Below, piece by piece: positions 17,785 to 32,000 of a stretch of DNA of 64,000 bases (positions within the stretch are counted from its first letter, which is position 1; every line of letters begins with the position of its first letter). Below the pieces are notes generated by a model. That model worked only from the letters and a program-made list of their open reading frames with translations, did no database searches and was not told where the DNA came from. Origin of the DNA: JBMOJK01 sp049315825. GTDB taxonomy: Bacteria; Patescibacteriota; Gracilibacteria; BD1-5; UBA2023. The stretch is taken from positions 62,001 to 126,000 of the forward strand of contig JBMOJK010000002.1 in assembly GCA_049315825.1 (NCBI GenBank), read 5' to 3'. Made by a program: the position numbers and the translations under genes.

Positions 17785-18378
17785 TTACCTGTACTGATCT
17801 TCGGGGATATCATTTCATTGTCAGGGCAGACACAATGCTTCGTTATAAAACGATTTAGTATTTTCGCTTTGAATAAGGGACAACTCTACTGATTCGGACT
17901 GAAGTAACGTGTCTCTGATGGATTTCTCAAAGAGAAAAATAGCAGGAATAACATCGCGACCGTAGTCAGTAAAGGCGTGGGCAGGGGACTCGTTTTCAAT
18001 AAAATTGACATAACCATCTATTGCTAATAGCAAGTTTGAATAAGTGCAAATAATATATGGGGTTCCGATTATCCTTGTCTGATATCCAATTCGTCTTAAC
18101 TCTTTTCTAAGATCTTTTGCTTTTTGCAAAGAGCCTGATTTGCTCTCATTCTCATTAAACCTGGTCAAGGCTTCTCATACAGTTTTATACAATTGATATC
18201 TTTGTTCATATATTCGTGTCTCAATTTCATTGTTTTTGTTTGTTTCCCCGTTTATTTTTGTTACATCCCGTGCCGTCTGGTTGGTTTGGTAGGCAATGAA
18301 TATAGACATACCTACAGAAATCAGAGATATGATGATGGGCAGAATTTGAAGAGTGGCTTGTGGCCAGTTTTTTCTCAT
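17785..18378 (-). CDS. membrane-anchored protein of unknown function, three UGA-Gly codons
   Basis: A 197-residue protein. One N-terminal transmembrane helix (about residues 11-30, ILPIIISLISVGMSIFIAY) is followed by a coiled coil with many Asn, Glu and Lys, then a soluble domain. TGA codons at 18175 (KTV-G-EAL), 17821 and 17815. The protein resembles many single-helix, coiled-coil hypotheticals and I do not recognise a family. It starts three bases after the stop of the gene at 18382-19470, so the two form an operon. Base composition is more AT-rich than the flanking genes. Confidence 0.65.
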
Positions 18379-18381
18379 GAT

Positions 18382-19470
18382 TTATTTAGTTAGGAAATTT
18401 GTATTAAATTCAAGTACTTTCTGTATTTCAATATCAAATTCTTTTGAATCCCTCCTGAGAAGACTTATACCAATAGGTTCATACCTTCACCTCGCAAACT
18501 TATAATCCGTAACGAGATAATCGTGCGGACATTGGTGACAGGAAGAATCCGTCTTTCAGTAAAGTGAGTTCAAATATCTCAGCCTCTCGTTATCTTGAGA
18601 GAAATGAGCGTTCCAATAGCCAGAAACAAGCAGATCGGGCGTTAACTGTATCTCGCCCTCTTTCCCGTTTACCACTACTTCAATTTTCGATTTTGGAAGA
18701 ATGCTCGTTGAGAGTTTGTCGCAATCGGTATCAAATTGGTAGCCTTCCATTTCTTTTTTTGTATTCCTGCACTCGTTCTTTAAATATTCCATGTCACTTT
18801 CTGAAATACCGAGCCCTAACCCGTTGCCCTCGGAAATCATTGGTTCGATAACTATCCCTCATTTATCAAAGGAATATTTCAAAATTCCGTAGTATTTGTA
18901 AGTATTACCAAGTGTAAATCCATCTTGCAGAAGGGAAAAGATTACAATTTTCTGTTCTCAGAAACCCAAAGTTCTAATATCTCAAAATTTTAACCGATCG
19001 AAAGATCCAGTCTCAAAAATGGCATCTCCTTTTGATGGCAGGAACTCAAGTTCGAATTCCTTTCGGTAAAAGGAATCTCAAAAAATAGCCTTTCTCAGGG
19101 GATCAAAGGGGGAATCGAATTTGGAAAAAACGTAAATGCCAGGATATGATTTTTGTGCAGGAGTTCAGTTTTCTTTGTCTAGGCTTTCATCAATATTTTC
19201 ATGTGCAAAAACTACGATGGAATCGTCTCCAATTCATCGAAGATTCAGTTTTTTGATTTCAAATGCAGTATTTTTCTTCGGTATGTCATGTCTGATGGAA
19301 GTCAAAATTTGCTCTGACTTAACATCACCAAGGCTCACTCAGAGAGTCAAAGAGTACGCATAAATAAGCACTCCAAGAAAAACGAAACTTAAAAGATACT
19401 TGAATCAATCTTTGACGGATTCTTTCAAGAAATCTCATATAGCCTTAAGGTATCGCTTCGCTTTTTTCAT
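18382..19470 (-). CDS. UGA-rich membrane-anchored hypothetical protein
   Basis: A 362-residue protein that exists only if TGA is sense: eleven in-frame TGA codons, no TAA or TAG between ATG 19470 and TAA 18382. The N-terminus is basic, then a transmembrane helix near residues 23-45 (YLLSFVFLGVLIYAYSL). The rest is a soluble domain with segments such as SYPGIYVFSKFDSPFD and GIVIEPMISEGNGLGLG, and a late CHQC pair. Many TGA follow Phe, Lys, Arg or Asn and precede Asp or Glu, where a turn glycine is plausible. No family recognised. Operon with 17785-18378. Start chosen as the first ATG of the frame. Confidence 0.65.
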
Positions 19471-19509
19471 ACGCAATTTTGGGAGTGGAATTAATTTTGC
19501 AAAAACAAA

Positions 19510-19545
19510 AGAAGCGAAATCCTATTCCTCGGAATTCGCTTCTCT
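19510..19545. terminator. hairpin upstream of the 18382-19470 gene
   Basis: AGAAGCGAA / TTCGCTTCT arms around a 16-base loop, between tRNA-Lys and the minus-strand operon; it probably ends the tRNA transcript. Confidence 0.5.
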
Positions 19546-19633
19546 TTAAGGTTCAAATATGTTTTGCTTTCTTCACGCCAATCTTCTTTCCCTCACCGAG
19601 AGGAGGTAAAAAAGTTTGACGGTCTTGGTACAA

Positions 19634-19709
19634 TGGTGGGTTCGGCGGGGCTCGAACCCGCGACCTTGGCCTTAAAAGGGCCCTGCTCTACCTACTGAGC
19701 TACAAACCC
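19634..19709 (-). tRNA. tRNA-Lys(UUU)
   Basis: A complete cloverleaf on the minus strand. Acceptor GGGTTTG pairs with CGAACCC. D arm GCTCAGTAGGTAGAGC. Anticodon loop CTTTTAA gives UUU. T arm GCGGG-TTCGAGC-CCCGC. Discriminator A, and CCA is encoded (19634-19636). No variable-arm oddity. Position 27-43 is a G-A mismatch. Confidence 0.95.
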
Positions 19710-20051
19710 AAGAAGCGAGGCGTATTCTAGAGAATTTGTGCAGAAAGTCGAATCTTTTTTTCATGAGCGTACGAAAATCGGATTTCGGATGAAAAAAGTG
19801 CAATTTTTTTGATTTATTTTCGTGAGAATAGACTGAAATCGTCGAAAAATACGAGGTATTTTTGGCGCAAAAAACATCAAATTTTGGGTGGAAAAAGTGT
19901 ATTTTGGAGAGCATGAATTTTAGAAACTTTTTAATTCCCCTAAAGTTGCCCTTGCAAAGCGAAAAAACGATGGTCAAAAACTTTGCAAACAATGTCGAAA
20001 ATGGTAGTATGCGTCAAAGGGTCTCCCAGTCGCATCCATACTCGAAGAATC

Positions 20052-23000
20052 ATGTTTTCATCAGCCACAAAAATCCGAATCCAGAAATCGCTCTCTGCAT
20101 TTCTGATTTTTACGATATTTTTCGTACAAACAGTTCAGTTTCCATTCGTCTCTAGTACACAAGCTGCCGGAGGAGATGCTCCGAACCTCGTATCTGTCAT
20201 CGTGAGTGAGAGTACTAACACGAGCGAATTGAAGTCTCGCATCAAGCGATATGCGGACGACATCCAGAATGCGATGAGCAATACTCGGGTGATCATCGTC
20301 GAGGTACCGGACAACACTTCTCCGCACAATATCGCAGCACTCAACGAGAAGCTTTTTTACGAAGGAGATGGGAACGGGATTTCGCGACTCGTAGGAACGG
20401 TGCTTATTGGATCGCTTCCTCTCCCAGTTGTACACAGTGGCGGGGATAGTTTTTTGAGTGTTTTCCCGTATACGGATTTTGATGATAAGGTTTTTGTCTA
20501 CGATGCAGCAAACGGATACTACGAGGCAAACAAGGCCTCGATTATTCGTGATACTCCAGAAATCTGGCACGGGGTCATCATGCCAAACACCGGTTCTCCT
20601 GAACAAGATCGAGATCGTCTCGTGAAATTCTTGGATAAATCACATGATTTTTACAAACGAGAATGAGCTTTTTCAAGTTCATTGGCTGAGCCTTCGGTGT
20701 TCTACCTCGATGCATTTCACGATCAAGAATCCACAAGTCTTGCGAACTGGAAAGCATACGGACTCTATCTCGACAACCTCGAAGATATCTCCTACAACCG
20801 ATTCAACAAGCATCTCGCAAAAACTCTCTACGAAAGCTATCAGAGCTTTCTTGATACCGGAGCTTCAAACCTTGATCCTGCCGTGGGTGAACTCGCGAGC
20901 CAGATCGGGAAAGATACGATCGACTTTTCACATGCGCCTGACATCCAAACAAAGGCAGCCATTCTCAAGTCAGTAAAGCAATTTCTCGAGGTTTTCAACG
21001 AAAAATACCTCGGTGACATCCTCAAGTTTGTCTACAATACCGGACGATACGGTGACGGGACAAATGTTCGTGTCGACGTTGCACCCGTGCTCATTTCCAA
21101 GCAAGATGAATTCATGAAGCGAACGCTCAAAGACACAAATACGCTCTTTGAGAACGAAATCGACCAACTCGTAGCCAATGGTTTTTCTCGTAATATCGCG
21201 ATCCCGACTACCTACACGATTGAGGATCATAAAAACGTCGAAAATGACGAGCCGAAGGTGTATCGAAATTATTTTTTCGGGCAGCGCGCAGATGCGATCA
21301 CAAACGCGAACCAGTGTAGCATCGTTCGCGGAACCGACCTTCCTGTCGAAGCCAATCGTGGATATAACGTGCAAAACCTCCAAAAGGATATCGACGCACT
21401 CCAAAATCCTTCGCTCTCACCCTTTACTGGAATCGGTGGAAATGCTTGTTTTGCAGGAAATGGGACACCCTACACGCAGGATACTTGGGGAGGAAACTCA
21501 CCACTCAATCTCAAAACGAACGGACTCACTCAGGCAGAAATCGCAGCTATTACCACAGCTGGAGCAAATGCCGATCTCTCAAAATACAGCGATAAAATCA
21601 ATGCAGGTTTCATCCTTCAAAACAACAAATACAACGGATACATCGCTCCAACATTTGATCTTGCAGGAAGCAATGAGATCAAGCCAAGCAGCATTCTCCC
21701 GATCAACTCACCAGTAGATTGTTACAATGTTAGCTTTATTGCTGATCCATACGCAAGTCATGATTACAGTTATCCGGAATCTACACAAGGAACACGATTT
21801 GCCTGTGTGATGAAAGGAAAATGAGAATCTGCCGCAGGACATAAAACTATCGGATCAGATAAAGTGATCAGCTACGCAGACGCAATGGCTGATAAATTCA
21901 CCATCCCAAAGTGTACCATCATCAAGTTCAATCTCGATGGGAAAGAGGTAAAAAAGGTTGGCGAAACCTGTGAGGGACTCGATACAAACAATGCATCAAT
22001 CGACACAACAACCTACATCGTGCATGACTATCGCAAGATCAGTTCTTGGATTGTACACAAATCTCCAACCGACGAAGAATACGGTGCGGCGCTCAAAAAT
22101 ATGAGCACCCCTTCTCTTGCTGCAGACAAGAATCGATACATCGATTTTGTCTCTCCGAAGGGAAATGTCGTAAAGATCGAGTATCCGAATTTCTACCGGC
22201 TGACTTGGCCAGAAGAACAGAATCTCACTGCTGAAACAGTACGCACAAAAATCAAAGAATCACTCGATGCAAAAAGCGCAGAGATCAATGCACTCATTGC
22301 AAATGAGGCCCCTGCAGGGACTGCGGTAAGTGGATCTGCCGATCCATCGAAGCCCCTCACTCCTGGGGAAACATTTCTGGGTGAGATCGGTGGGCTCGTA
22401 AATACTCAAAGTGCTTCATGAAGCATCACTCACCCCGCAAACGGAACTGAAGCAAATCCAGCACTCTACGGTACACTCAAGAGTGGCTCATATCCAACTG
22501 CGAACGTTGATCTTTATAAGTCACTTTCCAAAAACGATGTTGCACTCAAGAGCATCGTTGATTCCGTGCTTTGGTACAATTTGCGCAACGCAACTTCGAA
22601 GTACGCGTTTGCACTTGAACACAATCTCGATCGAGACGGAAACGCTGACTACCCTCTTCCTGGTCACAAATCTGACTACGAAATGGCATACATCGCAGGT
22701 TCAGGAGATGCACAAAATATGCACCTCAAGATCGATCCGGCAGCCAAAGATGGCGCACCGCCTGAGATTGCCGACATCATGAATCAGTACAATGCGGTCA
22801 ACAATCTTCTTCAAGGAGCAAACATCAGTGACTTTAACGAAGGAAAGACTACCTTTAAATGTGGACCTCCAGAAGGAGTTCCTATCTGGCAGTGGCTTCC
22901 TGCAGTATTTTGTTGGATCGGTACTGTGCTTCCTCCGACAATCGGGGCAGGTTCATGTGGTCCTTCTCCACTCGGCAACCGAGGGCAAGACAAGGATTAT

Positions 23001-26000
23001 TTCACTGCGATTGATGCAAATAAAGACGGGATTCCTGACTGGCAAATGGATGCCAACAAGAATGGAATCCTCGATGGATACGAGTGGATCAAGGATGGAA
23101 ATATCGATCTCAACGCTGATCACAAGCGTCTTTCTTACAATACCAGCACCCCAATCCGTGCCACACTCCGCAAGGATGGGAAGATTCTCGCGCATGATTC
23201 TTTCAATGAAGTTGCCTTCGATATCAAACGAGTGGTTGCGTATGAGTCGGGAGGAAAATCACGAGTCGTGTATGCTCGAAACGGCACAGGTGACACAAGT
23301 TCACTCGAAACCCTTCGTAAATACGTAGACTTTGCTCCGATCAGCGTTCGCGCGGAGATGGGAGTTGCTGAATACTCATTTCAGGCAAAAAATGCAGATA
23401 TTGATGTTATCCTCGATGCGACCATCGCGCCAAAGGACAAGAACAATGCTATTGCCTTCACAAAAGTCTCAAACGAACTCACACTCGAAGTACGATCCGA
23501 ATCTCTCGAAGTTGCATCATCGAGCACAATAGACGGAACAAAGTCCGTAAGCACCACGCTCGATGCAGGATCTACGAAGGCGATTGATTTTACATTCAGC
23601 ACCAAGAATGCACTCGGTGAAATCCTCAATCTCAGCAAGCCACTCGAACTTAGTATTTTCGACGATGTTGATGATACGAAGCTCGAAGGACCGACGAAGA
23701 TTTCAGCGGATAACTTTAGCTATGCTGGACCACTGCTGACACGAGCTGGAACGTATAGATTCGAGTTTTCGGATGCGACAGGAAGATTTGCGACGAAGGT
23801 CTTCACGATCATGCCAGCAAAGCCAGTTCGTATCGATGCAATCGCAAGTTCGAGCGTCTTTGTACGTGGACAAAAGGATACCGTACTCGTTCGTGCGATC
23901 GACCAATTCAACAACGTAGCGAAGGGAAATTTCCTCAAATTCAATGCCACTGTTTCTGGTGGAGCATATTTTGTTGATAACAAAGATACAAAGCACTCGA
24001 AGACTTCAGTCGATGGATTCTCAAGCTTTGACCTCACATCAAACAATGGTGGCGAGACTGAAACCGTGAAGATCACGATCGAGGGATTAAAACTCGAAAA
24101 GACGATCAACCTCACTTCCGTCGATACTGCTAAAATCCAAGTAGATGTGGATGGACGCGAATCCATCGTCGCAGGAAAGGATGCTCACGAGATTCACATC
24201 AAGATACTCGATGAAAAGGGCGCAGTCATGGAAGGATTCTCTGGAGTTGCATCACTCGACTTTCCAAAGAATTCAGGAGTTATTTCTACGAGCTTCGTAA
24301 ATATCAAGAACGGGGTAAATGTCGACAAAGTTACCTTCACGCCAAAATACCTCGCAGCAGAAAATCTCGCGATCGATATTCAGATCCCGGGTATCAAGGA
24401 TCTCAGTGGAAATGTGATCACCGTACTTCCTGATGTTCCAATGCGAGTTGGACTCTCTCCAGATCAGACCGATCTAGAAGCTCGAACTGGCGTACAAACA
24501 ACCGTGACTGCCAAGCTTTTTGATCGCTACGGAAATCTCGCATACAACCATGCAGAGGGGATGAAGGCAAAATTCAACCTTCCAGGCGTTTCTAAGAAAT
24601 ATGCATCTCTCAATCCTGATGAAGTTAGCTTCCAAAAGGGAGTTGCACGAACGCAACTTGCGGTCACCAATAACCCTGGAACTGCGTATTTCTCAGTGAC
24701 CGTTTCACCAGGTCTTGAACAGAACAGTTTTACTGTGAAGGATACTTCTGGTGCAAGTCTCGTAATCAAGGGATATTCAAGCAATGCATCGTACGTTGAT
24801 ACATTCTATCTCTGGAACAAAGAAAAACTCGAGCGAACAAACTATAACGCACTCTACACTACCCTGCTCGGCGCAGACTATGGAAACGTTACAGAGCAGA
24901 ATTATCTCGGTGGAGAAATCCTCTTTGCACCAGATTCACGCTCACTTGCTGTGACCAGTGTGCTCAATGACGCAACCGAACGAAACGACGTCTTCTCGCT
25001 CACCCCAGGAGGAAAACTCACTCAAAAAGGAAATTCTACTTCTCTTGCACGAATGGAGCTCGAAAGCGTCAATGGACGATCTTCGATCTCAGTATACGAT
25101 CCATTTCTACGTGAGAATGTAGCACGCCTCCATCTCAATCTCGCATCCGACACACCGCTCGTTGCCTGTGATGCAGATGGAAACGAAGATATCGGAAACT
25201 GTATTCTGGATGCAAACGATCGATTTGTGCTCCTCAAGGCTATCGGACAGAGCAAGGTAACAAAGGGTCGTTCTCTCGGACTTGAGATCGACGGCGTAAA
25301 GGTATTCGATATCGAATCCAACGGGAAAATCACAAAATATCCTGGTATCACCCTTGAGCTCGACAAAGCACAAACCAAGAATCTCCTCGGTTTCAACATC
25401 ATCTCCGGGACAACCAAGATCGGATACATCGCGATGAAGTGGAATGCGAATCGCGTAGAAGTTACTGATCCAGATCGTGTGAACGACACGCTCAATACCA
25501 ATGCTGGCGTACTCGTACTTGAAAAGGTTTCGAGTCGCTACCGAACGCACACAAGCCTACTTGGGAACTCTTCAAAGGGTGCACGAGGAATTGTTCTCTA
25601 CGAGATCGGAGATGACAGTTCGGCCGTAAATCCAAAGATGGTAGGTTCAGCCACTAAAACTGGACTCGAAGAATACCGAACAAAACAAGGAATTGGATTT
25701 GGGAATGGTTCAACGAGCCTACTCGAATTCGCCGCTGGAGCATCTGTGGGCGAGGCTACAAAATTCGCAGCTACCTACAGCATGATCAACCTCGGTGACC
25801 CAGTAGCACAGCTCCCTGAACTCGAAAATACCAAGAATACCTACGACCGAACTATCGGACAAAAGCTTACTACTGCTACTGAAGGCTCGATCGAGACCTA
25901 CGCAAAAATCGATACAAATGGTGATGGATACGATGATATCGTCGTTTTCTACGACGACGGCCGAATCGAATTGATCCAGAATTACAGTGGAACACTCAAG

Positions 26001-29000
26001 AGTATCGGATACCTTGCGTATGTTGTAGATGCCGGAAAGAATCGTAAGTGAACTGGAGACTTTGCTCGCGACGGCTACACTGATATCGTCATGGTCGACA
26101 AGAACGGAAAACTCATCCTCCTCGACAATATCAAGGGGAAATTCGCTCGTACTACTCCTCGTATATTTGACGCATCAGGTGCACCAACAACGATCAAGGG
26201 GTCGATCATGCAGCTTGAGACATTTGACATGGACAAGGACGGGTTTACGGACATCGTTGTCACAGATGACTCCGGTGAGCTCTCTATCCTTTATGGCGGA
26301 ACTGATGGATCAGGAACACGATTTACGAAAAAAGTACTCGCGACCGATCTTGGACTCCGACTCACTACATCGTCAGTAATCCAAGGTGGTGCGATGTACT
26401 GGGATGGACTTCCACAGATCACTGCTCCAGATCAGGCTGACTATCTCGCAGAATCCAAAGCACTTCAGGGAACAGATGGAACAGCGCTTTCTGGTGCAGA
26501 TCAGAAGCGACTACTCGATAGCAAACTCTACTACACAACAGCGACCAGCAAGACCGTAACCGGACCCGAAGCAAGCGAGCTGAGATTCCGAGCTGGAGTC
26601 GGAGATGATCCAGAAAATCCTGGTCAGTCCAACACAGCTCTCATCGACAAACTCAAGCAGAATATCGCAGACATCAAGGACGCAGCTGCACAGGACAGTA
26701 TCAACACTGATGCACTGAATTCTGCAACCGTCGATACTTCTAAGTCATATCTCAGATCAGAATTCCTCGATGCGAAAAACGTCGTCGTATCCAAAACATA
26801 CAACGACAAAAATGGTGGAACACTCCAGTCTGGAGATCGAGTAGCTATCACTATTTCTCTCACCAATACTGGAACACAAACGCTTACAAACGTTGCATAT
26901 CTCGATTCTAACGAGGCAAATGTATTCCAGGAAACCGATACACCAACCTACACTCGCATCAATGGTGCAGGAAAGATTTTCACAGGAGCACTCAACCCAA
27001 TGGTGCAAGGTGAATTCGACTATCAATTTGATGGATTTAGCATTGCACCAAAAGAAACAGTCAAGATCACCTATGAGATGAAGGCGAATGCGCTCGCATT
27101 TGGAAAGTTCCGCGTAGGACTCCTCGAGACAGATGATGAGTTCGGCGATGTAGCAATGAATGCAAACGGACTCTGTGGAGAGGCTGAAGTTATATGGAAA
27201 ACAGTCGATCCTCGTCCACGAAGCTACGAGCGCATTACCAAAGAAGGAACAAGTCCAACAGGCTCAACGAGTCAGCTCCAGGGAAGATTTACGGATTTCA
27301 ACCACAACGGACAACCGGACTACATCGATCTCATCTCAGGAAGTGGGGATAATTACAGTCTCAGCAGTAGTTCATGGGATGCCACGAAGAACGGTATTCT
27401 CGTGTTCCGCGAAGCGGTAGATACTTCCGGATCGATTTCTGGAGGAAATATCGAAGTAGGTCGTATTATCACAGATAGCAAGAAAGGATTTGTCCAACAA
27501 AACTCTGTTTCTGAACCGAACGATACACCAGTGCTTGCTCCAGCAACACTCGTAAACGGATCAAAGAATGGAGATACTTTCGGCGCAGGAACAGCTTCAG
27601 CAGGAACAGGAGAAACACTCGGAGTCTGTGGCGGTGATGGATATACAACAACGAACATCACACTTTCTGGATGGCAACAAACTATGAAGGAATCCGAGGC
27701 AACTAACCTCAGTGGAAACTTCAAACTCTACGCCGCGGGATCAAAGACTGCTGCAGGCGGACAGTCGATCGGATGTGCCGTCTCGTTCAATGAAACAAGC
27801 AATCCTACTTGGTCAAATACCAACGGAACGACTGGTATTGGTTGGAAAATTCTCACGAAAGCAACCTTTACGCACTATGCTCTTGCAGCTCAAAATGTAG
27901 ATATTCGCAAGACTGAAGCTGGTATTCCTGATACTTCAGAGCCATCAGGTAATCCATTCTTAGTACGAAACGGTGATGGAACAATCGACATCTCAGGGCT
28001 CTCACGCTCGAATGTTGATGCAATCAATAATGGTATCGATACACTCGTACGCGGACTTGGATGTGGATTTGGAGGTGGAAGTTGCCTCTCTCTTCCTCTT
28101 AACTGGGCACCACTCGCACCAGGGTCAGCTCCGGTTGCATATGGCTTTCCACTCGCACCCCTCACTCCATTTTCTGGAATACCTGCGTATTCATCGATCA
28201 CCTGGTGTGGAACACATCCTGGTACTTGGCCACCATGTCCTATTGGGGCGGGCGGTATTTACGGGTATGCACCAGGACCATTCCGACTCTTTGTTACTCC
28301 AACAATCACCGGTGCGATCGGTACGGCAATGTGTTTCGGAGACAATCTTGCATCTGGATTCCTCCCACCTCCAGGCGCATCACCATTCATCCCTGGTGGA
28401 AACTGTATCGTAGCTGCAGCACCACTGCTCGGATGTAAGGATGATGGATCGGACGGAGATGTAACTACACTCGGTGGAGCTGCAACTTCGGGAGATGGAT
28501 TTATCAATGCTGGTGCATGTCGTGCTAACCCTGATGCAGTCGTTGCTAACTCAGAGAATAAGTCCCTCATCCAATCGTACCTCTCCGGAAATTCAAGCGT
28601 TGCAGCCAAGATCAATGCTAACGCTGCGAAAAGCGGAGGATTCGGGTTTCCAAAAACCCCACTCCTTGGAATCGGAACTGCAGGTGGAAATCCATCAGGT
28701 GATAAGGATTTCAATATCTCAATCGACACAAAGGCCCTCACGAGTCTCAATCTCGGATGAATCGTAAAGATCTCACACAGCCGAGTTTCTGCCTTCCCTG
28801 ATTTCGTCATGGACTGGGTAAATCGTCAGCTCGAAGAGGTCGTCAACAAGCTCACAAGCCTCCCAACACTCTATATCATCCTTCCAGATATGCGTGGAGT
28901 CTTTGAGAGCGGATGGAGTGGATTCACAAACAAGATCGACGCAGCGTATTCTGCAGGAGCTGCCGGATATAAAGACAAGAATTTTACAGGTACCAACTCG

Positions 29001-32000
29001 ACAGGTACTGGAGTGATCGCAAATACGAAAAATAGCGTCAATAACACTCTTCAGAACAACGCAGGGACGATTAATTCTGCTGGACGAAATGTATCGGGGA
29101 TCAAGGCTGCATACGAGTTCCTTTCTCGTTTGCCGATGCTCAAGTTTGAGTCATCTACGCTCGATATTACCGTGCCAATGATCTCAGAAGAAGATCTCAC
29201 CAAGGCTGAAAAGCAGTGGACCACAGCTGCAACCAATGCACGAAAAGAACTCGACACAAAGAAGGCCGCATGGGCAAAACTCGGCACAAAGGATGGAGCG
29301 GATCAGAAACTCATCGTGGCATCCGAGGGACTTATCGGCTCTATCGAATCCAATATTCGAACCATTCAAGACTACAAGCGATTCCCGGAAAAACTCTCCA
29401 AGTATCTCACATGGAAAGAACGCTATGCATACTGGGCGCTTTGTAATGTAGAATCCGTCGAGAAAATCATGGGCGGATGGATCGCAAACAATGGAAAACG
29501 ATTCCGTGCATGGGTAGAACTCACGATTCTTGTGAAGGCCATTCTCAAGTCATGGCAAATTATTCCTGATCTTTTCACACAGTATTCTGCAGAATGTGGA
29601 GTATGTCGAAATGAGCGTTATGATGCTAAGTATTTCATCTTCAAGCTCATCAGCGCTATCATCCCGAAAATCCCAGTAATCAAGTTTGCGAAGTGGCCAG
29701 ATATCGTACTCGATCTTCACAATATCCGTCTCGGTTTACGCATCTTGATGCCGACTTATCATTTCAATACGACTCCGATCGTACTTCCAGCACCTCCGAA
29801 GTTGTTCTTGCCAGATACCCCATCTCTCACGATCGGATTCCCAAGCATTCCACAGCTTCCAAACCTTCCAAACCTTCCAAACCTTCCAACTCCCCCAGGC
29901 CTCCCAAGCCTCACACTCCCTGAACTTCCTCCGCCGCCAACGGTTCCAAAACTCTTTGCAGCAATCAGTGCGACACTCAATATTCTCAAGATCATCAAGA
30001 AGATCATGTGTATCCTTCGCATGAATCCATTCGTTCCAGAATGGCGTGCAGGAGACCAGATTGCTCAGATCACAGAGCGACAAGGAAAGATTCCTGGTCT
30101 CGATTATCTCAATATCGAATATCCACAGTTTAGCGCAAGCTTCATCGATGCGATCAAGGTAACTACCTTTGTGAATCTCGAATTCCAAGTGGATTTCCTT
30201 CTTGAAATGACGAAGGCAACTTTCTCTCCACTCAACCGATTTACTTCAGATCTCTCAAATCTCTGAAGTGTAAAACCAATCGGAGATTTCAATTTCCGAG
30301 AAGCAGCTCCAAAGCCAGGGCGTATCGACCTTGGTTCAAAGACTGGATTCAATACAGAAGAAATCTTCACGAAATTCGGAATTACCCTCGCATACTCGTT
30401 CAAGTCAGCGCTCAAGGAAGGTGCTCGTCTTGCTGGGGAATCACTCGAACTTCAGGATTTCAAGACGCGGCTCAAGAATGATCTCCTCACGATCAGCAGT
30501 GGTGAAGATCGCAAAATCGACGCTATCAAGCACGAACTCGAACGTGGACTGGGCTACGATGGAGCCGCCGAAGATGCATTCATTGCACAGCTTCAGAGCG
30601 ACAACACAGAGAAATTCCGCATCGCGAAGGAATATCTCAAGAATGAAAGCGAACGTAATCGCCTCCTCCAGACTCAGATTGCTGATATCATGGCGGGTAA
30701 GAAAACACTCGAAGATGTATTTGGTTCTCCAAAGGAACACACTCTCGTCGCTGCCTCTATCACAGAATCCGTACCACTTCCTGATTTCTCTAAGTTCGAA
30801 GAGCGCACACAAAAGGCACTCATCGCACTCGGTGAACCTGATCCAGCGATCACAGAACTCACAGCAGAAGGAAACAAACTTCGAGCTTCAGTAAGCGCAC
30901 TATCCGTAGATGCACCACGCGAAGCACTCCAATTTGCAGGTGATGAAGTCACTGCTACCAGCAACAGCGCAAGCGTTGCAGGATTCGAATATCGTGGTAT
31001 CTATACGATCGATAATGGAAAACAAACTCGACTCTTCGACTACACAGATGAACTTCTCGGAGATGAAAAGGTGATTCGTATCGACTCAAGCAAGCAAAAT
31101 GAAGCAGATCTTATATACAAGATCGGAGACAGCTTGTTCATCAAATACCAGCAACACGCAGCACCTCCGAAGAATGTAAATACGAGCATTCGAACTTACT
31201 CGCTCAACAACATCTTACCGGAACTCACCATCCCAACTGCGCCGAACAATTTCCACGAGCGGTTTGCAGGAACCAATGAAATCAATCTCGGATTCTCACC
31301 TGCGCGTAAGGATGAGGACAATATTTTCCGACTTGAATTCTTCGAATACATCGATCGATTCGATCGCATGATGGCAGGAGAAGAGCCAAGTCAGATCAAT
31401 CTACGCACCGTACACTCATATGTTGACCTCTTTCCAGATCTCGACAATGAAACCCTCCTTGATGCAAGCAAAACGGGACTCGTGCTTCGTAAACAAAAGG
31501 CATTCTATACAACCGGGCGCGGAAATGCCACGATGACTGCTCCGCAGATTCGCGTACTCAGCGACAGTGATGCGATCCAAGTCGGTGCAAATCGAACAGT
31601 CTACGCAGATGCAGCAGGAGCTCGTATCAAATACGTGCCAACCGACAAAACAAGCAGCGGTGGAATCCTCGTCCTCCCAAAGAACACAGAAGTCGAATTC
31701 CAAACAACGATGGATATCGAAGTGATAAATGGAAATATCCTCCTCCCTGGTCTTTCGAATGAAACGACAACGGTAAATCTTACAGAGCTCAAGGGATTCC
31801 CGGTTATACCTGGAACGAAGATCGATATCGATCTTCAGGGTGCTCGTATCGATATCGGATACTTCAATGGTGCAAGTCTTGAGATCAACGGTCCAGCAAC
31901 CTATGAATACTCTAACTTGGGACCAAAGTCTGACAACTACGACATCAACCTCCAACGTGAAAATAACTGGTACTACGCACGACTCTGGAGTGTTGGTCCA

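Noticed and set aside
27353..28810. long antisense ORFs over the giant gene
   Set aside because: They are shadows of the biased codon use in the giant gene and lack starts with context or motifs.
29856..29891. CRISPR-like or mobile repeat
   Set aside because: Nine-base units inside an open frame coding a Pro-rich spacer; no spacers between repeats.
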